A stretch of 33,534 bases of DNA from a virus, in the IMG/VR virus record IMGVR_UViG_3300025860_000044, positions 1-33,534 of that record, one strand, 5' to 3'. The notes below the pieces were generated by a model that did not search any database, was not told where the DNA came from, and worked only from the letters and a program-made list of their open reading frames with translations. Below are positions 17,751 through 24,679 of the stretch, piece after piece. The position numbers and the translations under genes were made by a program. Numbering within the stretch: the stretch's first letter is position 1; the number at the start of each line of letters is the position of its first letter.

Positions 17751-18365
17751 CTAGCTTAACCACCCATATATCTTATTAGTCTGCTCTATACGGTCGTCTA
17801 GTCCGTGATACCCACCATTAACACGCTTAGTAATCCGCTTGATTACATCCTCGGTTACACCTTCGTCGGCGATATCAAAGAGTTTGTTCTTTTTAAAGAA
17901 CCACAACGCTGTCTCGAACGCATAGTCTGTAGCAGCTAGGTCAGGGTCAGTCATTACATCAGGTAAGCCCATATCACTAGAGAAAGAACGGTAATTTGCC
18001 TTGCCGGTTAATTGTAAAAATCCTCGACCGATGAAATCTTTAGCATCTTGCTCCGTGAGGTTTCCAAGTGATTCTCGCAAATACACTTTTCCTGCAATCT
18101 TACTAGGCTGTCTTTCGTACTCTTTGGCTTCCTCTTCCGTAAATCTACTAGGCCAAGTCCGCATAAGAGCTTCCCAACCGTAGTTTAGGTTTTCTCGGCA
18201 AAGTCTAAATCCCCCGCTTTCGTGTGCGGCTTGCCCCAGTAAGTGTGCCCCGTGTTCAGGGGACAACTCGTAGTGAGATACAATAGCACGGGCTGTATTT
18301 GGTCCGAAGCCTCCGTCGGGTGTAACCCCGCATCTCTCCTGCAGTAGTTTTAAAGAGTCACTCAT
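17751..18365 (-). CDS. endolysin, glycoside hydrolase family 19 (chitinase-like lysozyme)
   Basis: This 204-residue enzyme should cleave the glycan strands of peptidoglycan at the end of infection. A short N-terminal piece (LKLLQERCGVTPDGGFG) resembles a remnant peptidoglycan-binding motif. The GH19 core follows: AAHESGGF with likely catalytic E49, ENLNYGWEALMRTWPSRF with the second glutamate E58, and GRGFLQLTGKANY, the family's substrate-cleft signature. No signal peptide is present, so release through the holin is expected. Its ATG overlaps the TGA of the holin gene (ATGA), giving a classic holin-endolysin pair. Length and motif order match single-domain GH19 phage endolysins. Confidence 0.95.
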   Translation of the reverse strand: MSDSLKLLQERCGVTPDGGFGPNTARAIVSHYELSPEHGAHLLGQAAHESGGFRLCRENLNYGWEALMRTWPSRFTEEEAKEYERQPSKIAGKVYLRESLGNLTEQDAKDFIGRGFLQLTGKANYRSFSSDMGLPDVMTDPDLAATDYAFETALWFFKKNKLFDIADEGVTEDVIKRITKRVNGGYHGLDDRIEQTNKIYGWLS

Positions 18366-18766
18366 TTTGTAATTCCTTGTTTCTTCTCGTAGCTGCGGAG
18401 ACCGCCCAATCCTAACATTCCCATCATAACAGTCATCAAACTACCCATATCAAACTCTGGTAGCTCGGGAATGTCAACGCCAGCGGCGGTTACGCCAAAC
18501 ACTATAAGCGGCTGTAAAACGAAGTGGTATGCAAACGCTACACCGCATACCCAGCCAATGAAGGGCCTCCAGCCGCCCTTAAATAAAGACCCCGATGCAG
18601 CTTCAGCTTTGTTTATTTCTAATTGCCCCATTAAGGCTTGCTGGGCATGATTATCGGACATTGTTGCGATCTCGTGGGCTAACTTAGCCTTTTGATCTTT
18701 GTCCTCAATAACTTTGTCTAGTAGCCCAGTAACAGGCCCTACCAAATTACTTACTAAACTCATCAT
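18362..18766 (-). CDS. holin, 3-TM (GTA/phage holin) family
   Basis: This 134-residue membrane protein carries SLFKGGWRPFIGWVCG (about 60-75), the recognisable signature of the 3-TM holin family shared with gene transfer agents. Hydrophobic segments lie at about 69-97 and 108-122; the N-terminal 60 residues form an amphipathic or first helix (LVGPVTGLLDKVI). Holins permeabilise the inner membrane to release endolysin and time lysis. It precedes the endolysin with an ATGA overlap and follows the EF-hand membrane protein with a TAATG overlap. Two tandem ATGs (18766 and 18763) allow starts one codon apart. Confidence 0.9.
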   Translation of the reverse strand: MMSLVSNLVGPVTGLLDKVIEDKDQKAKLAHEIATMSDNHAQQALMGQLEINKAEAASGSLFKGGWRPFIGWVCGVAFAYHFVLQPLIVFGVTAAGVDIPELPEFDMGSLMTVMMGMLGLGGLRSYEKKQGITK

Positions 18767-19086
18767 TAGTTATTTTCCTTCCCTTTTGTGTAGGCTTCCT
18801 TGCCATAGAAGGCGGCAACAATAGCAGCTACAGAAACAAAATACACACCAGCGATAGAAGCTAGCGACTTCATGGCTTCGTCAAGACTAGCCAAGTTACA
18901 GATAATTATTGCGAAAGGGTACAACAACATGCCGAATAATGCAAACCATGCCATCTGTCTTTGGGCATCTCTTTGAGCATCCTCATCAGCCATTTTTAGA
19001 CGTTTGTCTTCTAATGCTAACTTATCCCATTCGGCTTGGTCTATTGTACCGCTACCATCTAAATCGGCTTTGTCAAATTCTGTCAT
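18766..19086 (-). CDS. EF-hand, two-TM membrane protein of the lysis cassette
   Basis: This is a 106-residue protein. The N-terminus holds a canonical EF-hand loop DLDGSGTIDQAE with ligands at D8, D10, S12, T14, D16 and E19. A charged helix follows (about 26-44), then two hydrophobic segments (about 45-66 and 75-94) and a charged Lys/Glu/Asn tail. Topology would put the Ca-binding loop and both termini on the same side of the inner membrane. It lies directly before the holin with a TAATG overlap and has a good AGGAG site. A role as holin partner or antiholin, or as a calcium-responsive lysis modulator, is inference from position; no such activity is shown by sequence. Confidence 0.82.
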   Translation of the reverse strand: MTEFDKADLDGSGTIDQAEWDKLALEDKRLKMADEDAQRDAQRQMAWFALFGMLLYPFAIIICNLASLDEAMKSLASIAGVYFVSVAAIVAAFYGKEAYTKGKENN

Positions 19087-19095
19087 ATTAATCTC

Positions 19096-19605
19096 CTAAT
19101 CTGCAAGGGGGTTATCTAATGCCCGCTGTAGTTTACCCATTAATTTATCTTCTAATTCTTTCATATCACCGCTTTGCGATACTCTAACACGTTCTCGTTG
19201 ATTTTCAAATCGTACTTCTGCATTGTCTATCATCTTGCGAACTTTGTCCTCAGACTCTCGCACCATATCTTCCACACGATCTGTTTGCTTCTCTATACTC
19301 AATATATCCGACCGCAACCCGTTCTTAATGTCACGACTGTACTCTACCGATTCTTCAACCTTCTCTGCGATACCCGTGACTTTTGCATCCATAACATCCA
19401 TCGCTTGTTGATAAGCTCCAAGGTCTAGACCTGCGACCTCTTCGATCTTTTGGTACATTACGAACCCGCCATACAAGCCACCTACAACTGTAGACAAGAA
19501 AGCAAATATAGCCATGATTGAACCGAATGACAGCTTCATACCACCGGTCTTAAACTCACGATCTGCAAGCCCATCAATGTTATCCGCTATCTTGGTAGTA
19601 TCCAT
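19096..19605 (-). CDS. membrane-anchored coiled-coil protein (possible i-spanin analogue)
   Basis: This 169-residue protein has one TM helix (about 27-51, FGSIMAIFAFLSTVVGG) followed by a long charged coiled coil through the rest (VEESVEYSRDIKNGLRSD, then VEDMVRESEDKVRKMIDNAE). An N-in, C-out orientation would place the coiled coil in the periplasm, the architecture of inner-membrane spanin subunits, though it is longer than lambda Rz. Cytoplasmic orientation cannot be excluded. Its ATG overlaps the TAA of the preceding signal-peptide protein (TAATG), and an AGGAG site follows for the next gene. No family was recognised. Confidence 0.7.
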   Translation of the reverse strand: MDTTKIADNIDGLADREFKTGGMKLSFGSIMAIFAFLSTVVGGLYGGFVMYQKIEEVAGLDLGAYQQAMDVMDAKVTGIAEKVEESVEYSRDIKNGLRSDILSIEKQTDRVEDMVRESEDKVRKMIDNAEVRFENQRERVRVSQSGDMKELEDKLMGKLQRALDNPLAD

Positions 19606-20003
19606 TAGTTCTCAAACTCCATTTCGCCACCAGCGCTTTGTAAATTTTTTAGTTCTTCTAACTCATTACGTAGTTGTTGTATCTCTAACCTACGTTGTGC
19701 TAACTCTACTTGGTATAAATCATCACAATTAATTCGAGACTTAGGTTTATCCAAGGGTATAACAATACGTGCGTATACGCCTATATCCTTGCCTCTGCTG
19801 TTTGTGTCTAAGCCTGACAACACACCTGTCACGCCATACTCTAAGTTTATACCCCCACCTACAGCATTACTGCATCTCATATTCCCTGTGGAAAAACTGT
19901 CTGATTGGTAGTTCATTGGCGGGTTGGGCAGTGATAAAGATAAAGCGCTGTTATCTGCTACCGCAGAACTAGCTAATATACAAAAAACTAACGCTAACCT
20001 CAT
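19605..20003 (-). CDS. exported protein with signal peptide and C-terminal coiled coil
   Basis: This 132-residue protein starts MRLALVFCILASSAVADN, a clear Sec signal with cleavage likely after AVA (residue 16). I chose the ATG at 20003 over one nine codons upstream (20030): GGAG lies seven bases before it, it overlaps the previous stop as ATGA, and it puts the signal peptide at the N-terminus. The mature part has a beta-rich region (GGGINLEYGVTGVLSG ... GVYARIVIPLDKP), two Cys (MRCSNA, INCDDL) and an amphipathic coiled coil at the end (QVELAQRRLEIQQLRNELEE). It may pair with the neighbouring TM coiled-coil protein. Function unknown; it resembles a conserved hypothetical of marine phages (recall, unverified). 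Confidence 0.7.
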   Translation of the reverse strand: MRLALVFCILASSAVADNSALSLSLPNPPMNYQSDSFSTGNMRCSNAVGGGINLEYGVTGVLSGLDTNSRGKDIGVYARIVIPLDKPKSRINCDDLYQVELAQRRLEIQQLRNELEELKNLQSAGGEMEFEN

Positions 20004-20389
20004 GCTGGTTCTCCATCTAGTCTTGAGCATATCTTAGAAGAAACGAGTGTTCTAGATACATTAGTTTTCCTTACTTTTGACGTAGTGCACAGATATACCG
20101 CTTCTGGTAAATCTCTTTTTCTTATATATACATCAAAAGCCCTATGTTCTTTGTAATCAACCTTCATAATCCTATACGTTGTAGAGAAAGGTATAGGCAT
20201 CCAATTTAAGTCAAACAAATCAATCTGATAATACTTTATCTCTTCCCTAGAATTAAAGAGAGACATCTCTACCTTGAGTACATTTTTAACGTGAGACATC
20301 TTTACTTCTGGGTAAGCAGGCGTCATTTCATGCGCTGTTACATAAGACGCCCAAACCAAAAAAGCTATAATTGTCTTACTTAGCAACAC
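20000..20389 (-). CDS. exported Ig-like beta protein
   Basis: This 129-residue protein begins at a GTG (20389) within the end of the upstream gene (14-base overlap) and starts MLLSKTIIAFLVWASYVTAH, a Sec signal with cleavage after VTA (residue 19). The mature domain of about 90 residues (TPAYPEVKM ... VKNVLKVEMSLFN ... YYQIDLFDLNWMPIPF ... FDVYIRKRDLPEAVYLC) alternates strands like an immunoglobulin-type fold, loosely reminiscent of periplasmic pilus chaperones. No PapD signature is certain. Two Cys (LCTTSK, KICSR) could form a disulfide. It directly follows a pilin-like exported protein. Function unknown; the Ig-like fold is a guess from the strand pattern. Confidence 0.62.
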   Translation of the reverse strand: MLLSKTIIAFLVWASYVTAHEMTPAYPEVKMSHVKNVLKVEMSLFNSREEIKYYQIDLFDLNWMPIPFSTTYRIMKVDYKEHRAFDVYIRKRDLPEAVYLCTTSKVRKTNVSRTLVSSKICSRLDGEPA

Positions 20390-20864
20390 AACTTGCCTGC
20401 ACTACCGCAGTGTAAGTGCCGCCCGGTAATGGTTTAGCTGAACCATAAACAGCACTTGAAGATGTAGAGAACCACGTAGACCCTGCGATAGTTAAGTCGA
20501 AAATTGTGGTATCATCTACTACAACTTTGGCAGCTTCATATCCTGACATACTAGCGTCGGATGTTTGAGTTACGCTTGTGCTACCTGTCCATGCAACTGT
20601 ATCTGATAAAGATGGGGATGAACTAAACGATGTTGGGTGTTTTATGTTAGCTGTATAAGAATCTGCAATAGACACATCATACCTAATTACAGGCAATATA
20701 CCTCCGTCAGAAGTGGTGGTGCTCAACTTACTAGCAATCGGGTTTCCGTACACGCCATTCTTAGTTGTTTGAATGACACATTTAGCTTCTACACTACCTG
20801 TAATCTCAACATCAGCTAGTGCAGGGAGTGCGCACAGTGAAAGTGCCATAATAGAATATTTCAT
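20376..20864 (-). CDS. exported pilin/coat-like beta protein
   Basis: This 162-residue protein has a Sec signal MKYSIMALSLCALPALADV (cleavage after ALA, residue 17). The ATG at 20864 is preferred over the one four codons upstream (20876) because GAGG lies six bases before it. The mature protein is Ser/Thr/Gly-rich and beta-predicted, beginning VEITGSVEAKCVIQ, with VIRYDVSIADSYTAN in the middle and ending GGTYTAVVQASCVAK. Two Cys near the ends recall the disulfide of spore-coat U and fimbrial subunit domains. A true homology needs structure prediction. It lies between two other signal-peptide proteins, which suggests a jointly exported assembly. Confidence 0.68.
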   Translation of the reverse strand: MKYSIMALSLCALPALADVEITGSVEAKCVIQTTKNGVYGNPIASKLSTTTSDGGILPVIRYDVSIADSYTANIKHPTSFSSSPSLSDTVAWTGSTSVTQTSDASMSGYEAAKVVVDDTTIFDLTIAGSTWFSTSSSAVYGSAKPLPGGTYTAVVQASCVAK

Positions 20865-20872
20865 AATAAACC

Positions 20873-21742
20873 TCATTTGTTGTACTGCATGTCGACCATC
20901 TTCTCGTGCAGTATTTGTTGTGCTAAGTTATTACGCAAGGCTTTCTTGTTATCAAGTATTTTTGAATCAGCAAGACCAGCAGCGTCAGCATAAACACCAC
21001 CATTAATAGATGCATTGTAGTACATGGTTATATTAGTCTGTTCATTAATAGCCATGATAATATCATCTTGTCCTTGTGTCTTAAAGAGAGTCAACGCATT
21101 GGCAGATGCAGTTAAACCCATTTCAATTCTAGTTTCTTCTTCTTCCTCTTCTTCAGATAGAATAAGTTTGCCATCTTCATCATACTGAAACTCATCTACT
21201 TCTAACGTCTCAACAACAGCGTCATCTTCTAGCGCATCATACACTTCTATCACAGGAAGAACAGGCATGGGCTTTACATACCCCGGACAGTTAGGGTTGG
21301 ACTGTGGGTCAAAACACTCGTCGACCCTATAGCTATATATAACCACAGCATCTTTGACCGAACCCTCCCCTTCAATGTCAATCGAACCTGCACCCCATTG
21401 GGTAGCTGGAATGTTAGAAAGGGGAAAGGATTTAACGATTGTGTTGCCGGGAACTCCCGACCAGTCGTCGGTTTCTCGAAAGATATAACCATCTCCGTTA
21501 GCGTTTTTATTACCGACATGAACTTTCATATCGTCTTCCGGGTTCTTCACAGTAGTATATCTATACAGGAGACCGTTTATATCAATTCCCGGAACATCGG
21601 GTAAGACAGAACCCATCCCCCAACTCAGTGCTGTGGACGCCGCGTTCCCTGTTGCCCCGTAGCTATAGGGATCACAAGAAGAGTAAGAAGGCCAAAGTGC
21701 TAATAATAACACTAAGACCTGTTTTTGTTTCAATGTTTTCAT
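20873..21742 (-). CDS. exported acidic protein of unknown function
   Basis: This 289-residue protein has a signal peptide (MKTLKQKQVLVLLLALWP..., cleavage near SSC at 22-23; not a good lipobox, since YSSC has Tyr at -3). The mature part is Gly/Asp/Asn-rich with SYGATGNAASTALSWGMG at its start and two more Cys (DECFDPQ, NPNCPGY). A Pro-rich hinge follows (YVKPMPVLPVIEVYD), then a strongly acidic stretch with seven consecutive Glu near 200. A helical C-terminal part contains QDDIIMAINEQTNITMYYN. AGGAAG precedes the start. The first 71 bases overlap the upstream gene in another frame. Its TGA overlaps an upstream alternative ATG of the next gene. Confidence 0.68.
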   Translation of the reverse strand: MKTLKQKQVLVLLLALWPSYSSCDPYSYGATGNAASTALSWGMGSVLPDVPGIDINGLLYRYTTVKNPEDDMKVHVGNKNANGDGYIFRETDDWSGVPGNTIVKSFPLSNIPATQWGAGSIDIEGEGSVKDAVVIYSYRVDECFDPQSNPNCPGYVKPMPVLPVIEVYDALEDDAVVETLEVDEFQYDEDGKLILSEEEEEEETRIEMGLTASANALTLFKTQGQDDIIMAINEQTNITMYYNASINGGVYADAAGLADSKILDNKKALRNNLAQQILHEKMVDMQYNK

Positions 21743-22238
21743 TGAAAATCTTCCTCATTGGATTGTTCTGTTCACGCTCAATAGTTTCCTTAACAGCTTC
21801 CATTTCCCATGCTAGCCTAGCTTTATCGCCCACCAACCCATCCTTGGGGCAGGGCGTCCCAGCATTGAGCATGGCTTCAAACACTCTTTCGTCTTGACAC
21901 ATTACGGATACCGCTGCCACTTTCATCCCCATATCGTACATGGTTTTCGCGTTCTTTAATTTTTCACAATTCATGTCTCGAACGGTTCTACCCGCAGAGA
22001 TACCTAGTATTTGCGTCTGCACCGCCCCCGCGACACCTACAGTGCATAGGTCAGAGTTGCTTGCGCTAATCTGCGGAGAAATCGCAGAAGGCGGCGGACT
22101 TTTAACAGTAGTGTCCATCGAACCATTAGAAGTTATAGTACTGTTAGTATCAGTCCGAATTGTATCATCAGCAAATACATAGTTACCTATAGCAAGACCT
22201 GCAATAAAGAAGAGTACCGCTATAAGTAAACGTATCAT
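21672..22238 (-). CDS. exported/membrane protein, Cys-rich, with C-terminal hydrophobic tail
   Basis: This 188-residue protein has an N-terminal signal or anchor MIRLLIAVLFFIAGLAIGN, possibly cleaved after VFA (residue 23). It is followed by a Ser/Thr-rich linker and a domain with four Cys (SDLCTVGV, DMNCEKL, VMCQDE, TPCPKD) likely paired in the periplasm. A helix (KDGLVGDKARLAWEMEAVKE) precedes a hydrophobic C-terminal stretch (VIISTLAFLLFL). GGAG lies six bases before the ATG, which overlaps the upstream stop (ATGA). The tail shares 71 bases with the next gene's signal peptide. I recall this Cys pattern as a marine-phage conserved hypothetical; function unknown. Confidence 0.72.
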   Translation of the reverse strand: MIRLLIAVLFFIAGLAIGNYVFADDTIRTDTNSTITSNGSMDTTVKSPPPSAISPQISASNSDLCTVGVAGAVQTQILGISAGRTVRDMNCEKLKNAKTMYDMGMKVAAVSVMCQDERVFEAMLNAGTPCPKDGLVGDKARLAWEMEAVKETIEREQNNPMRKIFNENIETKTGLSVIISTLAFLLFL

Positions 22239-22471
22239 TGTCGCTCCACTAACCTATCTAGCTTCTCTTCTATCTTATCAAACTTACTCATTATTTGACC
22301 TAACACTTGGTTAGAATCGTACTTAGTGACGTACTCTTTAGCTAATTCTTCACGAGTCCTATTAAGCAGGATAGTAACACGCTTCACTTCTTCGTGGTGA
22401 GACTTAATCCACCACACTAAAAAACCGCCGCCAGCGGTTAGCCCAATATTCCAAATTGCGGCCATCTCCAC
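22235..22471 (-). CDS. small TM-coiled-coil protein
   Basis: This 78-residue protein has one TM helix at the N-terminus (about 4-23, AIWNIGLTAGGGFLVWWI) and a charged coiled coil behind it (HHEEVKRVTILLNRTREE ... MSKFDKIEEKLDRLVERQ). The GTG at 22471 is chosen because it shares one base with the TAG of the preceding mini-gene (TAGTG), a coupling form repeated in this operon. An ATG two codons in (22465) is the alternative. The size and layout fit a small spanin- or holin-accessory-like protein. Confidence 0.65.
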   Translation of the reverse strand: MEMAAIWNIGLTAGGGFLVWWIKSHHEEVKRVTILLNRTREELAKEYVTKYDSNQVLGQIMSKFDKIEEKLDRLVERQ

Positions 22472-22554
22472 TAGAATACGCCCCCACCAGCAGGTTTCGG
22501 CGCAGTGATTGGCACAGATACGTCTTTACGTTCAGGTGTTGTTTTATCAGTCAT
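22471..22554 (-). CDS. 27-residue Pro/Gly-rich mini-protein
   Basis: A 27-codon gene beginning MTDKTTPERKDVSVPITAPK and ending GGGVF. AAGGA lies seven bases upstream of the ATG, which overlaps the preceding stop (ATGA at 22551-22554), and its own TAG shares a base with the next GTG. Start signal and position in the coupled row argue that it is translated. It is too short to classify. Confidence 0.55.
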   Translation of the reverse strand: MTDKTTPERKDVSVPITAPKPAGGGVF

Positions 22555-22802
22555 ACTACTATCCTTAATTCTCCAGTTGCGGTCTTATATACATCATTAA
22601 CTGCCAAACCACCAGACACAGCTGCAGCGTTGTTTGCGTAGACGGAAAGTCCAGTTAAATTGAGTGTACTAGCTCTGCTCGGGCCGGGGTTCTGCTGCTG
22701 TTGAGCATATAGGGCAAACGCCCTTGTAACCTGCGCCATGTAGGACTGCGTATATTCTTGAGGAGCATCGGCGAAGAATGGTATTGTTGTTTGTTGGGAC
22801 AT
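22551..22802 (-). CDS. small protein, likely virion-associated beta domain
   Basis: This 83-residue protein begins MSQQTTIPFFADAPQEYTQS. The ATG at 22802 is preferred over one 17 codons upstream (22853) because GGGAGG sits five bases before it and it shares one base with the upstream TAA (TAATG). It has a helical Gln-rich middle (FALYAQQQQNPGPSRAS) and a C-terminal module LSVYANNAAAVSGGLAVND...ATGELRIVV, which resembles a short terminal beta domain common in phage fibre and tail proteins. It directly follows the gp10-like tail protein, so a tail accessory role is possible but unproven. Confidence 0.6.
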   Translation of the reverse strand: MSQQTTIPFFADAPQEYTQSYMAQVTRAFALYAQQQQNPGPSRASTLNLTGLSVYANNAAAVSGGLAVNDVYKTATGELRIVV

Positions 22803-24658
22803 TACCGCCTCCCATCTGTGCGCATATCTGCGCGTGGTGTACCAAGTCTCCACTGCGTTCCAAGAGTATTCGAGGAAACTTTCAAAGCCATAGACCGACC
22901 GCGTAAGCGGAAGAACAACTGCTCTGTAAACTGCTCAACAGGTGCTGTAGCAGACCGCACTGCCACACCTGAGTTTGTCTGGTCAAAGTTGGCTCCGGGG
23001 AAGTCTCTCGCACTTACTTCAAACGTAGCACTGGGGGTAGATGTAGAATTTCGGAATGTCAGGTCTGGTAGAACTCTTGACACAAACATAAACTGATCCC
23101 CGTCCCCCATGTCTATAGCGCTAGATTCTATATAACTGCTTATTGGGCTAGGTGGGTTGGTGCTGCCATCGTCTACACCGTTTTCTTGGAAATATATGTA
23201 TCCATCGGGTGAAGCCGCGATAGGTAAGTTAGAAACAGCATTATCGAACCACGCAGTGCGGGCAAGAGTTCCGTAGTACCAGCTTTTTTCAACGTAGTTA
23301 TACACGACGTAGCTGTCGTTTGTTTGGCTAGTAGCCGAAGGGTAGAACCACCATATCTCATTAAACTTACTATTGGCTGCAGCAGTGACTTTAGACCGTT
23401 GTGCAGTGTTCATGTTGTCAAATACGTATTCTTCTATAGGGCAGGGTATAGGTTGTACGTTACCGTCATACTTGTAGAATACTTGATCACCCATCCAATA
23501 CACTGCGTCCCCGAAAGCAACAGCGGCGTTTTGGCCCGCGATAGATGTGTTTGTGGAGACTTCAGTAAGTCCAAAAGTAAACGGAGCGCCAATAAATTGC
23601 ATCGAAGACACGGAACGATCCGTAAAGATTATAACTTGCTGTTTTGTTTGTACTGCGGCTATAATTTCAGAGCCTGTACCTATACGTAGTTCTCCAGCGG
23701 TGTTAGTTGATGTCGCCGCCCAGTCAGTAAAACTTTCTTGATCTGAAAACCGTATTGTAAGTGGGTCTAGTACGCCGGGATCGCCTTGTGGATCACAGCC
23801 AAATGCAATGACATGTCTATCTCGTTCAGAAACAAGGACAATGTTAGCAACTTGAGGTTGGTTGTTCCCACTTAAACTAGTTATATCTACAGCACGAGAA
23901 GAAGTACCTGCAGAAGTATCCCAGTAGTAGATACCCCCACCTCGAGCGTTTGCTAATAAATCTTCTCCGAAGTTGTCCATAGACCATAAACGAAGTTGTG
24001 CACCCGGAACTGTTACGTCCGCTGGAGAGTTCCATGTACCACGCCCCCAAACACCTGCACCCCATCCACTACCGGACGCAGGGGATTCTAAACCTGTGTT
24101 TATTTGATACGCACCTACTACGGAACTACCACCATTACCTGTGTCTGAAGAATTAGCCGTAGCGGTAGCAGTTATAGTGTAAGAGTTAGCGTCGATTATT
24201 GCAGTAACCTGATATTCTTTATTCAACACCGCGGCGGTTATAGCTCCCCCAAGGCTGACAGCCCCTGAAAACGTAACGAAATCATTTAAAAAGACGGCGT
24301 TGCTTGCATCTGACACAGTAATTGTAGAAGAGCCGTTTGTAGCCGCAAAGGTAACATCCCCTGCAGAAGTAGTTTGTCTGATAGGCGTAATGTCTACAGG
24401 GCTATTACCGTCTAAAACATATAGTTTTAAATTAGTACCCGCTGCAACAAACCTTGTACCTGCTAAAGAAGTCCACGCATGTAGATCGCGGCAGATTCCC
24501 AACATAGCTGTGTTTGTGTACTGAGTCCAACCACCAATAGTTTCGGGGAAACCTAAACGAAAACGTATTTTATCCCCGTCACGCCAACCACCTTCGTTAG
24601 TGTAATCGGTTGTATCTCGTACAATTCCGGGGCGAAATTGGAGTTTTTGTAGTGGCAT
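22802..24658 (-). CDS. P22 gp10-like tail hub / packaged DNA stabilisation protein
   Basis: This 618-residue protein starts MPLQKLQFRPGIVRDTTDY; a GGWRDGDKIRFRLGFPETIGG region (about 23-43) is the diagnostic N-terminus of the Phage_stabilise (P22 gp10-type) family. The body is beta-rich with repeats of a beta-propeller kind (LRLWSMDNFGEDLLA, IVLVSERDRHVIAFGCD, VAFGDAVYWMGDQVFYKYDGN). The C-terminus is a Ser/Thr-rich beta domain. In P22, gp10 closes the tail channel after packaging and carries tailspikes. Adaptor-type proteins lie further upstream in the same operon, as expected. Confidence 0.9.
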   Translation of the reverse strand: MPLQKLQFRPGIVRDTTDYTNEGGWRDGDKIRFRLGFPETIGGWTQYTNTAMLGICRDLHAWTSLAGTRFVAAGTNLKLYVLDGNSPVDITPIRQTTSAGDVTFAATNGSSTITVSDASNAVFLNDFVTFSGAVSLGGAITAAVLNKEYQVTAIIDANSYTITATATANSSDTGNGGSSVVGAYQINTGLESPASGSGWGAGVWGRGTWNSPADVTVPGAQLRLWSMDNFGEDLLANARGGGIYYWDTSAGTSSRAVDITSLSGNNQPQVANIVLVSERDRHVIAFGCDPQGDPGVLDPLTIRFSDQESFTDWAATSTNTAGELRIGTGSEIIAAVQTKQQVIIFTDRSVSSMQFIGAPFTFGLTEVSTNTSIAGQNAAVAFGDAVYWMGDQVFYKYDGNVQPIPCPIEEYVFDNMNTAQRSKVTAAANSKFNEIWWFYPSATSQTNDSYVVYNYVEKSWYYGTLARTAWFDNAVSNLPIAASPDGYIYFQENGVDDGSTNPPSPISSYIESSAIDMGDGDQFMFVSRVLPDLTFRNSTSTPSATFEVSARDFPGANFDQTNSGVAVRSATAPVEQFTEQLFFRLRGRSMALKVSSNTLGTQWRLGTPRADMRTDGRR

Positions 24659-24679
24659 TATAAACCTCCAATGAGATAG

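Noticed and set aside
22803-22853. Upstream ATG at 22853 for the 22551-22802 gene
   Set aside because: The 22802 ATG has a GGGAGG site and a TAATG junction; the upstream ATG lies inside the gp10-like gene without a ribosome-binding site.
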